A stretch of DNA of 12,024 nucleotides from positions 1 to 12,024 of the forward strand of contig JAEYTN010000211.1 of the NCBI GenBank assembly GCA_023433985.1, given 5' to 3'. Shown piece by piece: positions 6,907 through 12,024 of this stretch. Made by a program: the position numbers and the translations under genes. This DNA is from Pseudomonadota bacterium. Lineage in GTDB: Bacteria > Pseudomonadota > Alphaproteobacteria > Rhizobiales > Devosiaceae. The notes beneath the pieces were generated by a model that saw nothing but the letters and a program-made list of their open reading frames with translations, did not search any database and was not told where the DNA came from. Every line of letters starts with the position of its first letter. Positions within the stretch are counted from its first letter, which is position 1.

Positions 6907-7272
6907 ATGGTTCGGCACATCATCGCGGGCTTTTCGGGCGCGGCCGTCATCATCCTGGTGGCGGCCGCTTTTCTTTGGAGCGCGCCGGTGCGCGCCTGCG
7001 AGCCGATGATCGCCTCGCACTATGGCGCCGAATCCGGCAGCCGCACCGCCAACGGCGAGCGCTTCGACGGCTCCTCGATGACGGCGGCGCACCGGACGCT
7101 GCCCTTCGGCACGCGGCTGCGCGTCAGTTACCAAGGCCGCGAGGTCGTGGTGCGCATCAATGATCGCGGCCCCTACATCAAAGGGCGGCAGCTCGACCTA
7201 TCGACTGCCGCCGCGCGGCGCATCGGCATGGTGCGGGCGGGGGTGGCAAAGGTGTGCGCGGCCCGGCTATAG
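6907..7272 (+). CDS. RlpA-like exported cell-wall enzyme (double-psi beta-barrel)
   Basis: A 121-residue protein with AGGAGG 4 bases before the ATG. The N-terminal span (about 5-25) and the sequence APVRA|C fit a signal peptide cleaved after A30. The mature part is a minimal RlpA/DPBB domain: [36 protein letters not shown], and [16 protein letters not shown]51 (NGE), H62 (AAH) and D86 (NDRGP) match the conserved residues of RlpA lytic transglycosylases. C31 and C117 frame the domain and could form a disulfide. RlpA enzymes cut glycan strands lacking stem peptides, so this would complement the upstream peptidase. It lacks the C-terminal SPOR domain of many cellular RlpA proteins. It is the last gene of the cassette; a strong terminator follows. 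Confidence 0.85.
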   Translation: MVRHIIAGFSGAAVIILVAAAFLWSAPVRACEPMIASHYGAESGSRTANGERFDGSSMTAAHRTLPFGTRLRVSYQGREVVVRINDRGPYIKGRQLDLSTAAARRIGMVRAGVAKVCAARL

Positions 7273-7299
7273 TCCCCCCGACCAGTCAGTCGCTCGAAT

Positions 7300-7326
7300 G
7301 GCCCCGGCTTCGGCCGGGGCCTTTTT
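7300..7326 (+). terminator. Strong intrinsic terminator of the lysis cassette
   Basis: GGCCCCGGC (7300-7308), a TTCG tetraloop and GCCGGGGCC (7313-7321) form a perfect 9-bp stem followed by five T residues. The stop codon of the reverse-strand gene abuts the T-run. On the reverse strand the hairpin lacks a T-run, though it may still slow polymerase. Confidence 0.92.
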
Positions 7327-7520
7327 CATTTGGCGGGATCGTCGAGCTTCAGCTTGTCTTCGTTCAGCCCCATCGTGTCCCGATGGCCGCTGGGCAGCTC
7401 GACGGTGATCATGGTGAGGTCGGGCATGTGCTCGCTGTAGGGTGCTACCCGGGTGATCTTCGCCTTCACCCACACATCCTTGCCGACCTGGTAGGGCGTC
7501 TTCTTGGGCCGCGATGCCAT
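7326..7520 (-). CDS. Small hypothetical phage protein
   Basis: A 64-residue soluble protein. ATG 7520 is preferred over the in-frame ATG at 7538 because AGGAG lies 8 bases before it, while the upstream candidate has no ribosome site. The sequence (PKKTPYQVGKDVWVKAKIT ... TMITVELPSGHRDTMGLNEDKLKL) suggests a small all-beta SH3- or OB-like fold: alternating hydrophobic strands, a polar SGH turn and a short acidic C-terminus. No catalytic motif or family is recognised. It converges on the lysis cassette and follows another small reverse-strand gene, with which it may be co-transcribed across a 60-bp gap. Confidence 0.6.
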   Translation of the reverse strand: MASRPKKTPYQVGKDVWVKAKITRVAPYSEHMPDLTMITVELPSGHRDTMGLNEDKLKLDDPAK

Positions 7521-7580
7521 ACTCGAAACTCCTGTCACGCGCGGGAGTCGAGAATATCCGAGCGGCGAAAGGGTTGCGAG

Positions 7581-7838
7581 TCAGCAGGCCTGCCAGCAGA
7601 GGAGCGGCTGGCCCTCGGCCAGGGCCGCGACGACACGCCAGAGCACCAGCAGCAAGCCGGCCGCCCCAGCCGCACCGGCAACGGCCAGCAGCCAGCCGAG
7701 GCGGCGATCGGCTGGTGACGGTTCGGCCCCGTATTTGCGGGCGGTGCGGCGCATGCCTTGTTTTGTAGGACGGGGCGCGCGCACCCACAATCCCTCGCGG
7801 CTTGTTCCACTTATGTTCACGGTGTAGAACGTCGCCAT
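7581..7838 (-). CDS. Small hypothetical membrane protein
   Basis: An 85-residue candidate with a basic N-terminal half (REGLWVRAPRPTKQGMRRTA), one hydrophobic span near residues 47-70 (LGWLLAVAGAAGAAGLLLVL) and two C-terminal Cys. Codon use favours G or C in third positions, as in the surrounding genes. The start is weak: no clear ribosome site precedes ATG 7838, and the LexA box and promoter serving the + strand gene at 7859 lie inside its first codons. A start at GTG 7820 is possible. The gene may be real but silent when the opposing promoter fires, or it may be an open frame without a product. Confidence 0.45.
   Translation of the reverse strand: MATFYTVNISGTSREGLWVRAPRPTKQGMRRTARKYGAEPSPADRRLGWLLAVAGAAGAAGLLLVLWRVVAALAEGQPLLCWQAC
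7802..7830 (+). promoter_or_regulatory. Predicted promoter for the HTH/zinc-ribbon gene pair
   Basis: TTGTTC (7802-7807), a 17-base spacer and TAGAAC (7825-7830) make a moderate sigma70-type match, placing transcription start about 20 bases before ATG 7859. The LexA box covers the end of the -35 and much of the spacer, the geometry expected for repression. Confidence 0.4.
7804..7818 (+). promoter_or_regulatory. LexA (SOS) box, alphaproteobacterial type
   Basis: GTTC (7804-7807), seven bases, GTTC (7815-7818): an exact match to the GTTC-N7-GTTC direct repeat bound by alphaproteobacterial LexA. It ends 40 bases before the ATG of the + strand gene at 7859 and overlaps that gene's predicted promoter. 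A random exact match is expected roughly 0.4 times in a window of this size on two strands, so location carries much of the argument. Confidence 0.6.
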
Positions 7839-7858
7839 GACCAGAGGAGGTCCCCGTC

Positions 7859-8104
7859 ATGTCGATCGCCGCGCCCGTGAACCGCTCCGCCCAGATCCGC
7901 AAGCTCGCCGCCGATGGCCTCACACCCGAGGATATCGTGGCGCTCACCGGCTTCCGGCTCGCCAACGTCAAGGCGGCGCTCCGGCACCAGCCGAAAGACA
8001 GGGTGAAGTCACGGCGCATCGAGGCGCGCGGCCCGGTTACCGCGGTGCAGGTGGCGGAGCGGACCGGCATGCCGCTCTCGACGGCCAAGCTCATGGTGCG
8101 GTGA
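7859..8104 (+). CDS. Small double helix-turn-helix protein, likely SOS-regulated
   Basis: An 81-residue basic protein with AGAGGAGG 8 bases before the ATG. Two HTH-like segments are visible: residues about 11-41 (IRKLAADGLTPEDIVALTG, then RLANVKAAL) and about 60-80 (VTAVQVAERTGMPLSTAKLM), joined by a Lys/Arg-rich linker. Both resemble sigma-4 or MarR-type recognition helices more than a phage CI repressor, and there is no peptidase or dimerisation domain. It may be a phage regulator (antirepressor, excision or late control) or a replication-associated protein; nothing in the sequence decides. Its stop overlaps the next start as GTGA, and a LexA box lies in front. Confidence 0.65.
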   Translation: MSIAAPVNRSAQIRKLAADGLTPEDIVALTGFRLANVKAALRHQPKDRVKSRRIEARGPVTAVQVAERTGMPLSTAKLMVR

Positions 8105-8484
8105 GGCGACGGAAGACACCGGGCTGGGTAAGGGCGATCGATGCGATGGCGAGGCAGTGGAGCACGCGCGTCGACGAGACGCCGTTTCCCTATCCACCGG
8201 CGGATGGCGCCGAGGTCGACTTCCCCGACGCTCCGCCGCTGGATGTGCCGATCTTCCGCATGTCGAACTGGTGGCTCGAGATCACCTGCGGCTGTGGAAC
8301 CAAGCACCATCCGCTCCGGCTGATGGCGGCGATGCAGGGTTGGCGTATCACCCTGCGACACGCCGTTCCCATGCTCAGGTGCAAGGTCTGCGGGGAGCGG
8401 CCGAGCATGGTGCAACTGGTCGACACGCCCCAGGGCGAAGGCGGGCGCTATGGCGCCAAGAGCAGGTCGCTGCGCATCAAATAG
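8101..8484 (+). CDS. Zinc-ribbon protein of unknown function
   Basis: A 127-residue protein from GTG 8101, which overlaps the stop of the HTH gene by GTGA. C63-x-C65 and C94-x2-C97 (ITCGCG ... RCKVCG) form a likely four-Cys zinc ribbon, with a 28-residue helical insert containing MAAMQGWRITL. The same CxC...LRCxxCG layout recurs in small proteins of rhizobial phages and chromosomes, none with a function known to me. The N-terminal 50 residues are Pro- and acid-rich. Translation is probably coupled to the HTH protein and shares its SOS promoter, so the two likely act together on nucleic acid; this is inference. ATG 8146 is an alternative start. It is the last gene before the prophage/host boundary region. 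Confidence 0.65.
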   Translation: MRRRKTPGWVRAIDAMARQWSTRVDETPFPYPPADGAEVDFPDAPPLDVPIFRMSNWWLEITCGCGTKHHPLRLMAAMQGWRITLRHAVPMLRCKVCGERPSMVQLVDTPQGEGGRYGAKSRSLRIK

Positions 8485-8514
8485 CGTTCGCGCGAGTCGG
8501 CGGGAACAGACGCG

Positions 8515-8577
8515 AAACCTCCGTGGGGTTTTCCGTGGGACTTTTTGTCGCCAACCCTCCCACCGGCTCGGTTTTTT
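8515..8577 (+). terminator. Weak terminator-like elements after the zinc-ribbon gene
   Basis: AAACCTC (8515-8521) can pair with GGGGTTT (8525-8531) around a 3-base loop, with one T-G pair. Further on, ACCG-GCT-CGGT (8562-8572) is followed by a T-run. Neither is a strong hairpin alone, but together they probably end the HTH/zinc-ribbon transcript. The rest of the 165-bp gap (8485-8649) holds no gene. Confidence 0.35.
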
Positions 8578-8610
8578 CGGCTTTCGTTCTCATCGTCACA
8601 AAAATGCCTC

Positions 8611-8638
8611 TTGCCTCAAAGTGCCTGTTTCATTAGGG
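8611..8638 (+). promoter_or_regulatory. Possible tRNA-Pro promoter
   Basis: TTGCCT (8611-8616) and TTAGGG (8633-8638) are separated by 16 bases and lie 11 bases before the tRNA 5' end. The -10 match is poor, so this is placed mainly by position. Confidence 0.3.
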
Positions 8639-8649
8639 GTTCGGGCAGT

Positions 8650-8726
8650 CGGGGTGTAGCGCAGCCTGGTAGCGCATTTGTCTGGGGGACAAAGGGTCGT
8701 CGGTTCAAATCCGGCCACTCCGACCA
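8650..8726 (+). tRNA. tRNA-Pro (GGG anticodon)
   Basis: A complete 77-base cloverleaf. The acceptor CGGGGTG (8650-8656) pairs with CACTCCG (8716-8722). The D arm has GCGC stems, the anticodon stem is TTTGT/ACAAA (8677-8681 and 8689-8693), and the loop CTGGGGG puts GGG at 8684-8686. The T arm GTCGG-TTCAAAT-CCGGC follows. The discriminator A and an encoded CCA end at 8726. It decodes CCC and CCU. It is intact, lies on the host side of the prophage, and no terminator separates it from the kinase gene downstream. Confidence 0.95.
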
Positions 8727-8766
8727 TCTCCCCCCAAGCCGTGAAGTAGCCTGAAGGACAGATCGA

Positions 8767-9741
8767 TTGGATAGTGCCCCCAGCGATCCGGTCCCGGCCG
8801 AACTCGCGCTGATCAAGGAAAACCTCGCTCGCTGGCCCCAGACGGTGGGCGGCGAAGCGGTGCTGATCAACCTTTCCGAGAACCACACCTTCCGCATCGA
8901 TATGCCGGATGGGCGCAAGTTCGTGCTGCGCCTGCACCGGCCGCGCTACCAGTCGCGTACCGCGATCGGCAGCGAACTGGCGTGGCTCGAGGCGATCACC
9001 GACCAGACCGAGATTCCGGTGCCGCGGCCGATTCCCGGAGCGGATGGCGAGATCGTGCAGGAGTTGGGGCCGGACCGCTTTGCGGCGCTGTTCGCGTTCG
9101 AACCGGGCGCGGCGCCGAGCGAAGAGGGCGATCTCACCGGGCTGTTCGCGACGCTGGGGCGCTACGCGGCGACGCTGCACAAGCATATCGGCGAGTGGCA
9201 GCAGCCGGAGAAGTTCGTGCGGCCGATCTGGGACGCGGGCGGCATCCTTGAGCCGGACGGACCCTGGGGCGACTGGCGCAAGGCGCCGCATGCCGACGGC
9301 GAGACGCGCGATACGCTGGAGGCGCTCGACCTGCGGCTGCGCGAGGACCTCAGGGCCTATGGCACCGACATAGACCGGTTCGGGTTGATCCATGCCGACA
9401 TGCGGCTCGCCAACCTCCTGGTCGACGGAGACGACGTGCTGCTGCTCGATTTCGACGATTCGGGCTATGGCTGGTTCCTCTACGACCTGGCGGCGAGCCT
9501 CTCTTTCATCGAGACCTCGGCGCAACTGCCGGCGCTGATCCGGGCGTGGCTGACGGGCTACCTCGAGGAGCGGCCGTTGAAGCCCGAGGACATCCGCATG
9601 ATCGACGCGATGATCCTGCTCAGGCGCATGGCGCTGCTCGCCTGGATCGGCTCTCACGGCGAGACGACGCTGGCGCAGCGGCATGCCGAACGGTTCGCGA
9701 TCGATACCGCCGCCATGGCCCGGAAGTATCTCAGCCGCTGA
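8767..9741 (+). CDS. Phosphotransferase of the APH / homoserine kinase II fold
   Basis: A 324-residue ATP-dependent small-molecule kinase of the aminoglycoside phosphotransferase superfamily. The TTG start is chosen because GAAGGA lies 8 bases before it and no ATG precedes the conserved N-lobe. The N-lobe (about 15-100) has the nucleotide loop NHTFRIDMPDGRKFVLRLHR. The C-lobe carries the Brenner motif H209-A-D211-M-R-L-A-N216 and the metal-binding D228-F-D-D. Members act on aminoglycosides, choline, homoserine, hydroxylysine or protein serine; the sequence does not fix the substrate, and a housekeeping role is likelier than resistance. The gene follows tRNA-Pro by 40 bases and converges on the ligase-family gene with an 11-bp overlap of coding ends. 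Confidence 0.85.
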   Translation: MDSAPSDPVPAELALIKENLARWPQTVGGEAVLINLSENHTFRIDMPDGRKFVLRLHRPRYQSRTAIGSELAWLEAITDQTEIPVPRPIPGADGEIVQELGPDRFAALFAFEPGAAPSEEGDLTGLFATLGRYAATLHKHIGEWQQPEKFVRPIWDAGGILEPDGPWGDWRKAPHADGETRDTLEALDLRLREDLRAYGTDIDRFGLIHADMRLANLLVDGDDVLLLDFDDSGYGWFLYDLAASLSFIETSAQLPALIRAWLTGYLEERPLKPEDIRMIDAMILLRRMALLAWIGSHGETTLAQRHAERFAIDTAAMARKYLSR

Positions 9742-10966
9742 GCGGCCTCGCGCTTGGTGGCTGCCATGCGGCGGTGACGCCCCAGATCAGGCCGGCCACG
9801 AGGAAGAAGTGGCGCCAGTGGTCGACGTCGATGATCGCCGCCTCGCCGGCCAGCGGCACGAACACCGCGACCAGCGGAATCAGCATGGGCCGGCTCGGGC
9901 CGGGGCCGGCGAGGAACGTCGTGCCGCGCCAAAGCGTGGCCCCGACGAAGAGGATGAAGGCGAGTCCGCCGCCCCAGCCATAGGCATGCAGCACGTTGAC
10001 ATAGGTGTTGTGCGGCTCTTCCTTGACGCGCAGGTTGCGGAACTCGAGCGGGCCGAGGCCGAGCGGATGCTGCAGGGCGAGGTCGAAGGCATAGCCCTGG
10101 CGGCCGAAGCGGCCCGACTCGCCGGTGTCGTAGTTCTGCGATTGCGTGCGCAGCTCGATGAAGGAGCTGAGGCTGGGGATCGACATCGCGCCCGCGGCCG
10201 CCATGACGAGGGCCAGCGCGCCGAGCAGCGCCAGCATCAGCATGCGGGCCTGATGCCGTGCCTTTGCTTCCAGCACAAAGACCAGCACGAAGACGATGAG
10301 GCTCGACAGGACGACGTGACCCCAGGCGGCGCGCGAGAAGCTCATGAACACGCCGACGAACAGGATGCCGTAGGCGGCGATGTTCCAGGCGATGCGCTTC
10401 GGCTCGCCGATGAACACGCGTTGCAGCGCGTACATTGCCGGCAGGACGAGGAAGGGGCCATAGACGTTGGGGTCGTTGAACAGGGCCTTGGCGCGATCGT
10501 AGCGGGTGAAGAGCTCGTGGCCCGGCCCGAGGTAGCCGAGCGTGCCGAGGATGGCGGAGACGAGGGCGGTGGCGAGGTAGGCGGCCATGACGAGGCGCAG
10601 CCTGGGCTCCGGATCCTCGGCGATGTAGTTGGCGACCCAGTAGCTGGTGAAGAACAGGAAGATCGTCACTGCCTGGTAGGTCAGCGCGTTGGGGACCGAA
10701 CTGAACTGCACCTGGAACGCCGCTACAGCCGCGAAAGGGATGAAGGCGAGGAACAGGACGAGCAGCCCGAGCGTACGGCGGTGGAAGGCGAAGCCGGCAC
10801 AGAGCGACGCGCCGAGGACGAGCAGGAAGGCAAACTCGTAGGGCGAGGGCTCGGTGATCACCATGCCGCCGCAGAGGACCCAGACGGCGACGAGCATGTG
10901 CAGGAGCGTCGCGGCACGAGCGCGGAGCCAGGGGGCTCCCGCTGCCCTGACGACCCCCGCAGCCAT
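9731..10966 (-). CDS. O-antigen ligase / Wzy polymerase-family membrane protein
   Basis: A 411-residue polytopic membrane protein with about 10-12 hydrophobic spans. It has the O-antigen ligase (Wzy_C) family pattern: ALFNDPNVYGPFLVLPAM (161-178), the short MSFSRAAWGH motif (208-217), a long periplasmic loop (about 263-325) ending EPHNTYVNVLHAYG with the conserved His319-Asn320, and a late DVDHWRHFFLV segment (380-390). Members move lipid-linked glycans onto lipid A core or another acceptor, or polymerise repeat units; ligase and polymerase cannot be separated by eye. The start follows the stop of the priming transferase by one base (TGAgATG) without a good ribosome site, so translation is probably coupled and both act in one surface polysaccharide pathway. 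Confidence 0.87.
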   Translation of the reverse strand: MAAGVVRAAGAPWLRARAATLLHMLVAVWVLCGGMVITEPSPYEFAFLLVLGASLCAGFAFHRRTLGLLVLFLAFIPFAAVAAFQVQFSSVPNALTYQAVTIFLFFTSYWVANYIAEDPEPRLRLVMAAYLATALVSAILGTLGYLGPGHELFTRYDRAKALFNDPNVYGPFLVLPAMYALQRVFIGEPKRIAWNIAAYGILFVGVFMSFSRAAWGHVVLSSLIVFVLVFVLEAKARHQARMLMLALLGALALVMAAAGAMSIPSLSSFIELRTQSQNYDTGESGRFGRQGYAFDLALQHPLGLGPLEFRNLRVKEEPHNTYVNVLHAYGWGGGLAFILFVGATLWRGTTFLAGPGPSRPMLIPLVAVFVPLAGEAAIIDVDHWRHFFLVAGLIWGVTAAWQPPSARPLSG

Positions 10967-10967
10967 C

Positions 10968-12024
10968 TCAGAACGCGTTCTTGCGCTGCGTGAACAGCGA
11001 GATAGGGGTCAGCAGCACGATCTTGAGGTCGAGCCAGAGCGACCAGTTCTCGATGTAGTAGAGGTCGCAGTTCACGCGTTGCATGATCTTGTCGACCGTG
11101 TCGGTCTCGCCGCGCCAGCCATTGATCTGCGCCCAGCCGGTCATGCCCGGCTTCACCCGGTGGCGGGCGAAATAGCCCTCGACCGCCTCGTAGTAGAGCT
11201 TGTTGTCAGCCTTGGCGGCGAGGGCGTGCGGGCGCGGGCCGACGATGGAAAGCTCGCCCATCAGCACGTTGAACAACTGCGGCAGCTCGTCGATCGAGGT
11301 CTTGCGGATGAAGCGGCCGACGCGGGTGACGCGCGGGTCGCCCTTGGTCACCAGCTTGCTCGCGGTGGCATCGAGCGTGTCGGTGCGCATCGAGCGGAAC
11401 TTCCACATGTCGATCAGCTGGTTGTTGAAGCCGTGGCGCTTCTGCCGGAAGAACACGGGGCCGCGGCTGTCGAGCTTGATGGCAATGGCGGTCGCGAGCA
11501 TCACGGGCGACAGGACGAGCAGCGCGGCCAACGCCACCAGCTTGTCGAACAGCCACTTGAAGACAAGGTTCCAGTCCGAGATCGGGCGGTCGGCCATGTC
11601 GAACACCGGGATGCCGCCGATATAGCTGTAGGCCTTGCGGGTGAACTTCAGCTTGCTCATGTGCGCGGAGAGGCGGATGTCGACCGGCAGCACCCAGAGC
11701 TGGTGCAGCATGTCGAGCACGCGATGCTCGGCAAACAGCGGCATCGAGACGAGCACCAGGTCGACCTGGGTGCGGCGCGCGAACTCGATGAGTTCGGCAA
11801 CGCGGCCGAGCTTGGCGACGGATGCGACCGACTCCGGCGAACGGTCGTCGTTGCGGTCGTCGAAGAGTCCGATCAGCGCGATGTCGTCGTTCGCCTGCGT
11901 CTCGATCGCGGCGATCAGCGCCTCGGCATCCTTGCCGCCGCCGACGATGACGGTGCGGCGGCGGAACTTGCCGGCGCGGGTCCAGCGGGCGACCAGCAGG
12001 TGGAGCGCGGCGCGCCAGCCAAGC
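10968..12024 (-). CDS. Polyprenyl-phosphate hexose-1-phosphate transferase, WcaJ/ExoY type (5' partial)
   Basis: This enzyme primes surface polysaccharide synthesis by moving a sugar-1-phosphate, probably glucose, from its UDP form to undecaprenyl phosphate in the inner membrane. The frame runs unbroken to the window end, so the ATG at 11756 is internal; about 351 C-terminal residues are visible. First comes a Rossmann-like domain (TVIVGGGKDAEALI ... IGLFDDRNDD), as in long WcaJ-type enzymes. After a hydrophobic segment (WLFDKLVALAALLVLSPVML) follows the conserved bacterial sugar transferase domain: SRGPVFFRQKRHG, WKFRSM, IDELPQLFNVL with the catalytic Asp-Glu pair (codons near 11286-11291), MGELSIVGPRPHA and KPGMTGWAQINGWRGET. 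First visible gene of the operon with the ligase-family protein; the N-terminal membrane spans should lie outside the window. Confidence 0.92.
   Translation of the reverse strand, partial: LGWRAALHLLVARWTRAGKFRRRTVIVGGGKDAEALIAAIETQANDDIALIGLFDDRNDDRSPESVASVAKLGRVAELIEFARRTQVDLVLVSMPLFAEHRVLDMLHQLWVLPVDIRLSAHMSKLKFTRKAYSYIGGIPVFDMADRPISDWNLVFKWLFDKLVALAALLVLSPVMLATAIAIKLDSRGPVFFRQKRHGFNNQLIDMWKFRSMRTDTLDATASKLVTKGDPRVTRVGRFIRKTSIDELPQLFNVLMGELSIVGPRPHALAAKADNKLYYEAVEGYFARHRVKPGMTGWAQINGWRGETDTVDKIMQRVNCDLYYIENWSLWLDLKIVLLTPISLFTQRKNAF

Noticed and set aside
7267..8415. 382-residue reverse-strand frame
   Set aside because: It crosses the strong terminator and lies opposite the well-supported HTH and zinc-ribbon genes; no coherent domain.
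8596..9684. 362-residue reverse-strand frame whose C-terminal part reads GVAGFEPTTLCPPDKCATRL
   Set aside because: This phrase is the reverse-strand translation of the tRNA-Pro gene; the rest is antisense to the kinase gene, which has clear motifs.
8767..9741. Antibiotic resistance reading of the APH-fold kinase
   Set aside because: The Brenner and DFD motifs are shared by many metabolic kinases; nothing in the sequence or its chromosomal context points to aminoglycoside substrates.
10970..10981. AGAACGCGTTCT palindrome
   Set aside because: It lies at the very end of the transferase coding sequence, encoding its C-terminal residues; a 12-base palindrome there is explained by coding and chance.
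9683..10993. 436-residue + strand frame
   Set aside because: Antisense to the ligase-family membrane gene; composition rich in Glu, Asp, Arg and Gly with no recognisable domain.
1..12024. CRISPR array, insertion sequence or retron-type element
   Set aside because: No regularly spaced repeats, transposase or reverse transcriptase frame was seen on either strand.

Overview
The window is GC-rich DNA from an alphaproteobacterium, most likely of the Hyphomicrobiales (Rhizobiales); a Devosia-like host is only a guess. Support comes from an Omp25/Omp31-type outer membrane protein, a GTTC-N7-GTTC LexA box of the alphaproteobacterial kind, and strong GC preference in third codon positions. It covers the right end of a siphovirus-like prophage (about 1-8484), followed by ordinary chromosome (about 8650-12024).

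Prophage, tail end (1-3595, + strand): the 3' part of a lambda J-like tail tip protein, then two tail-associated proteins with abutting or 4-bp overlapping reading frames. The tail tip protein carries what looks like an inserted jelly-roll, carbohydrate-binding-like module.

Reverse-strand island (3598-5062): a terminator, an outer membrane beta-barrel protein with a signal peptide, and a protein with three zinc-binding repeats of exact 38-residue period plus a C-terminal helix-turn-helix-like domain. Both oppose the late genes, as expected of lysogen-expressed cargo ('morons'); the barrel sits where lambda carries lom.

Lysis cassette (5112-7272, + strand): an M15 peptidase with a C-terminal membrane anchor, a 42-residue single-span membrane protein (holin candidate), an Rz/Rz1-like spanin pair in which the lipoprotein start is nested inside the inner spanin gene, a coiled-coil/membrane protein (second holin candidate) and an exported RlpA-like enzyme. 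The cassette ends in a strong terminator.

Distal end (7326-8484): two small reverse-strand genes of unknown role, then a + strand pair (double HTH protein and CxC/CxxC zinc-ribbon protein, GTGA overlap). A promoter overlapped by the LexA box lies in front of the pair, suggesting SOS induction. No integrase, repressor or att site is visible, so the prophage end is placed only between 8484 and 8650.

Host side: tRNA-Pro(GGG), an APH-fold small-molecule kinase starting at TTG, and on the reverse strand a surface polysaccharide operon: a polyprenyl-phosphate hexose-1-phosphate transferase (cut by the window end) followed after one base by an O-antigen ligase/polymerase-family membrane protein. 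The transferase primes a lipid-linked sugar and the ligase-family protein acts on the finished chain.
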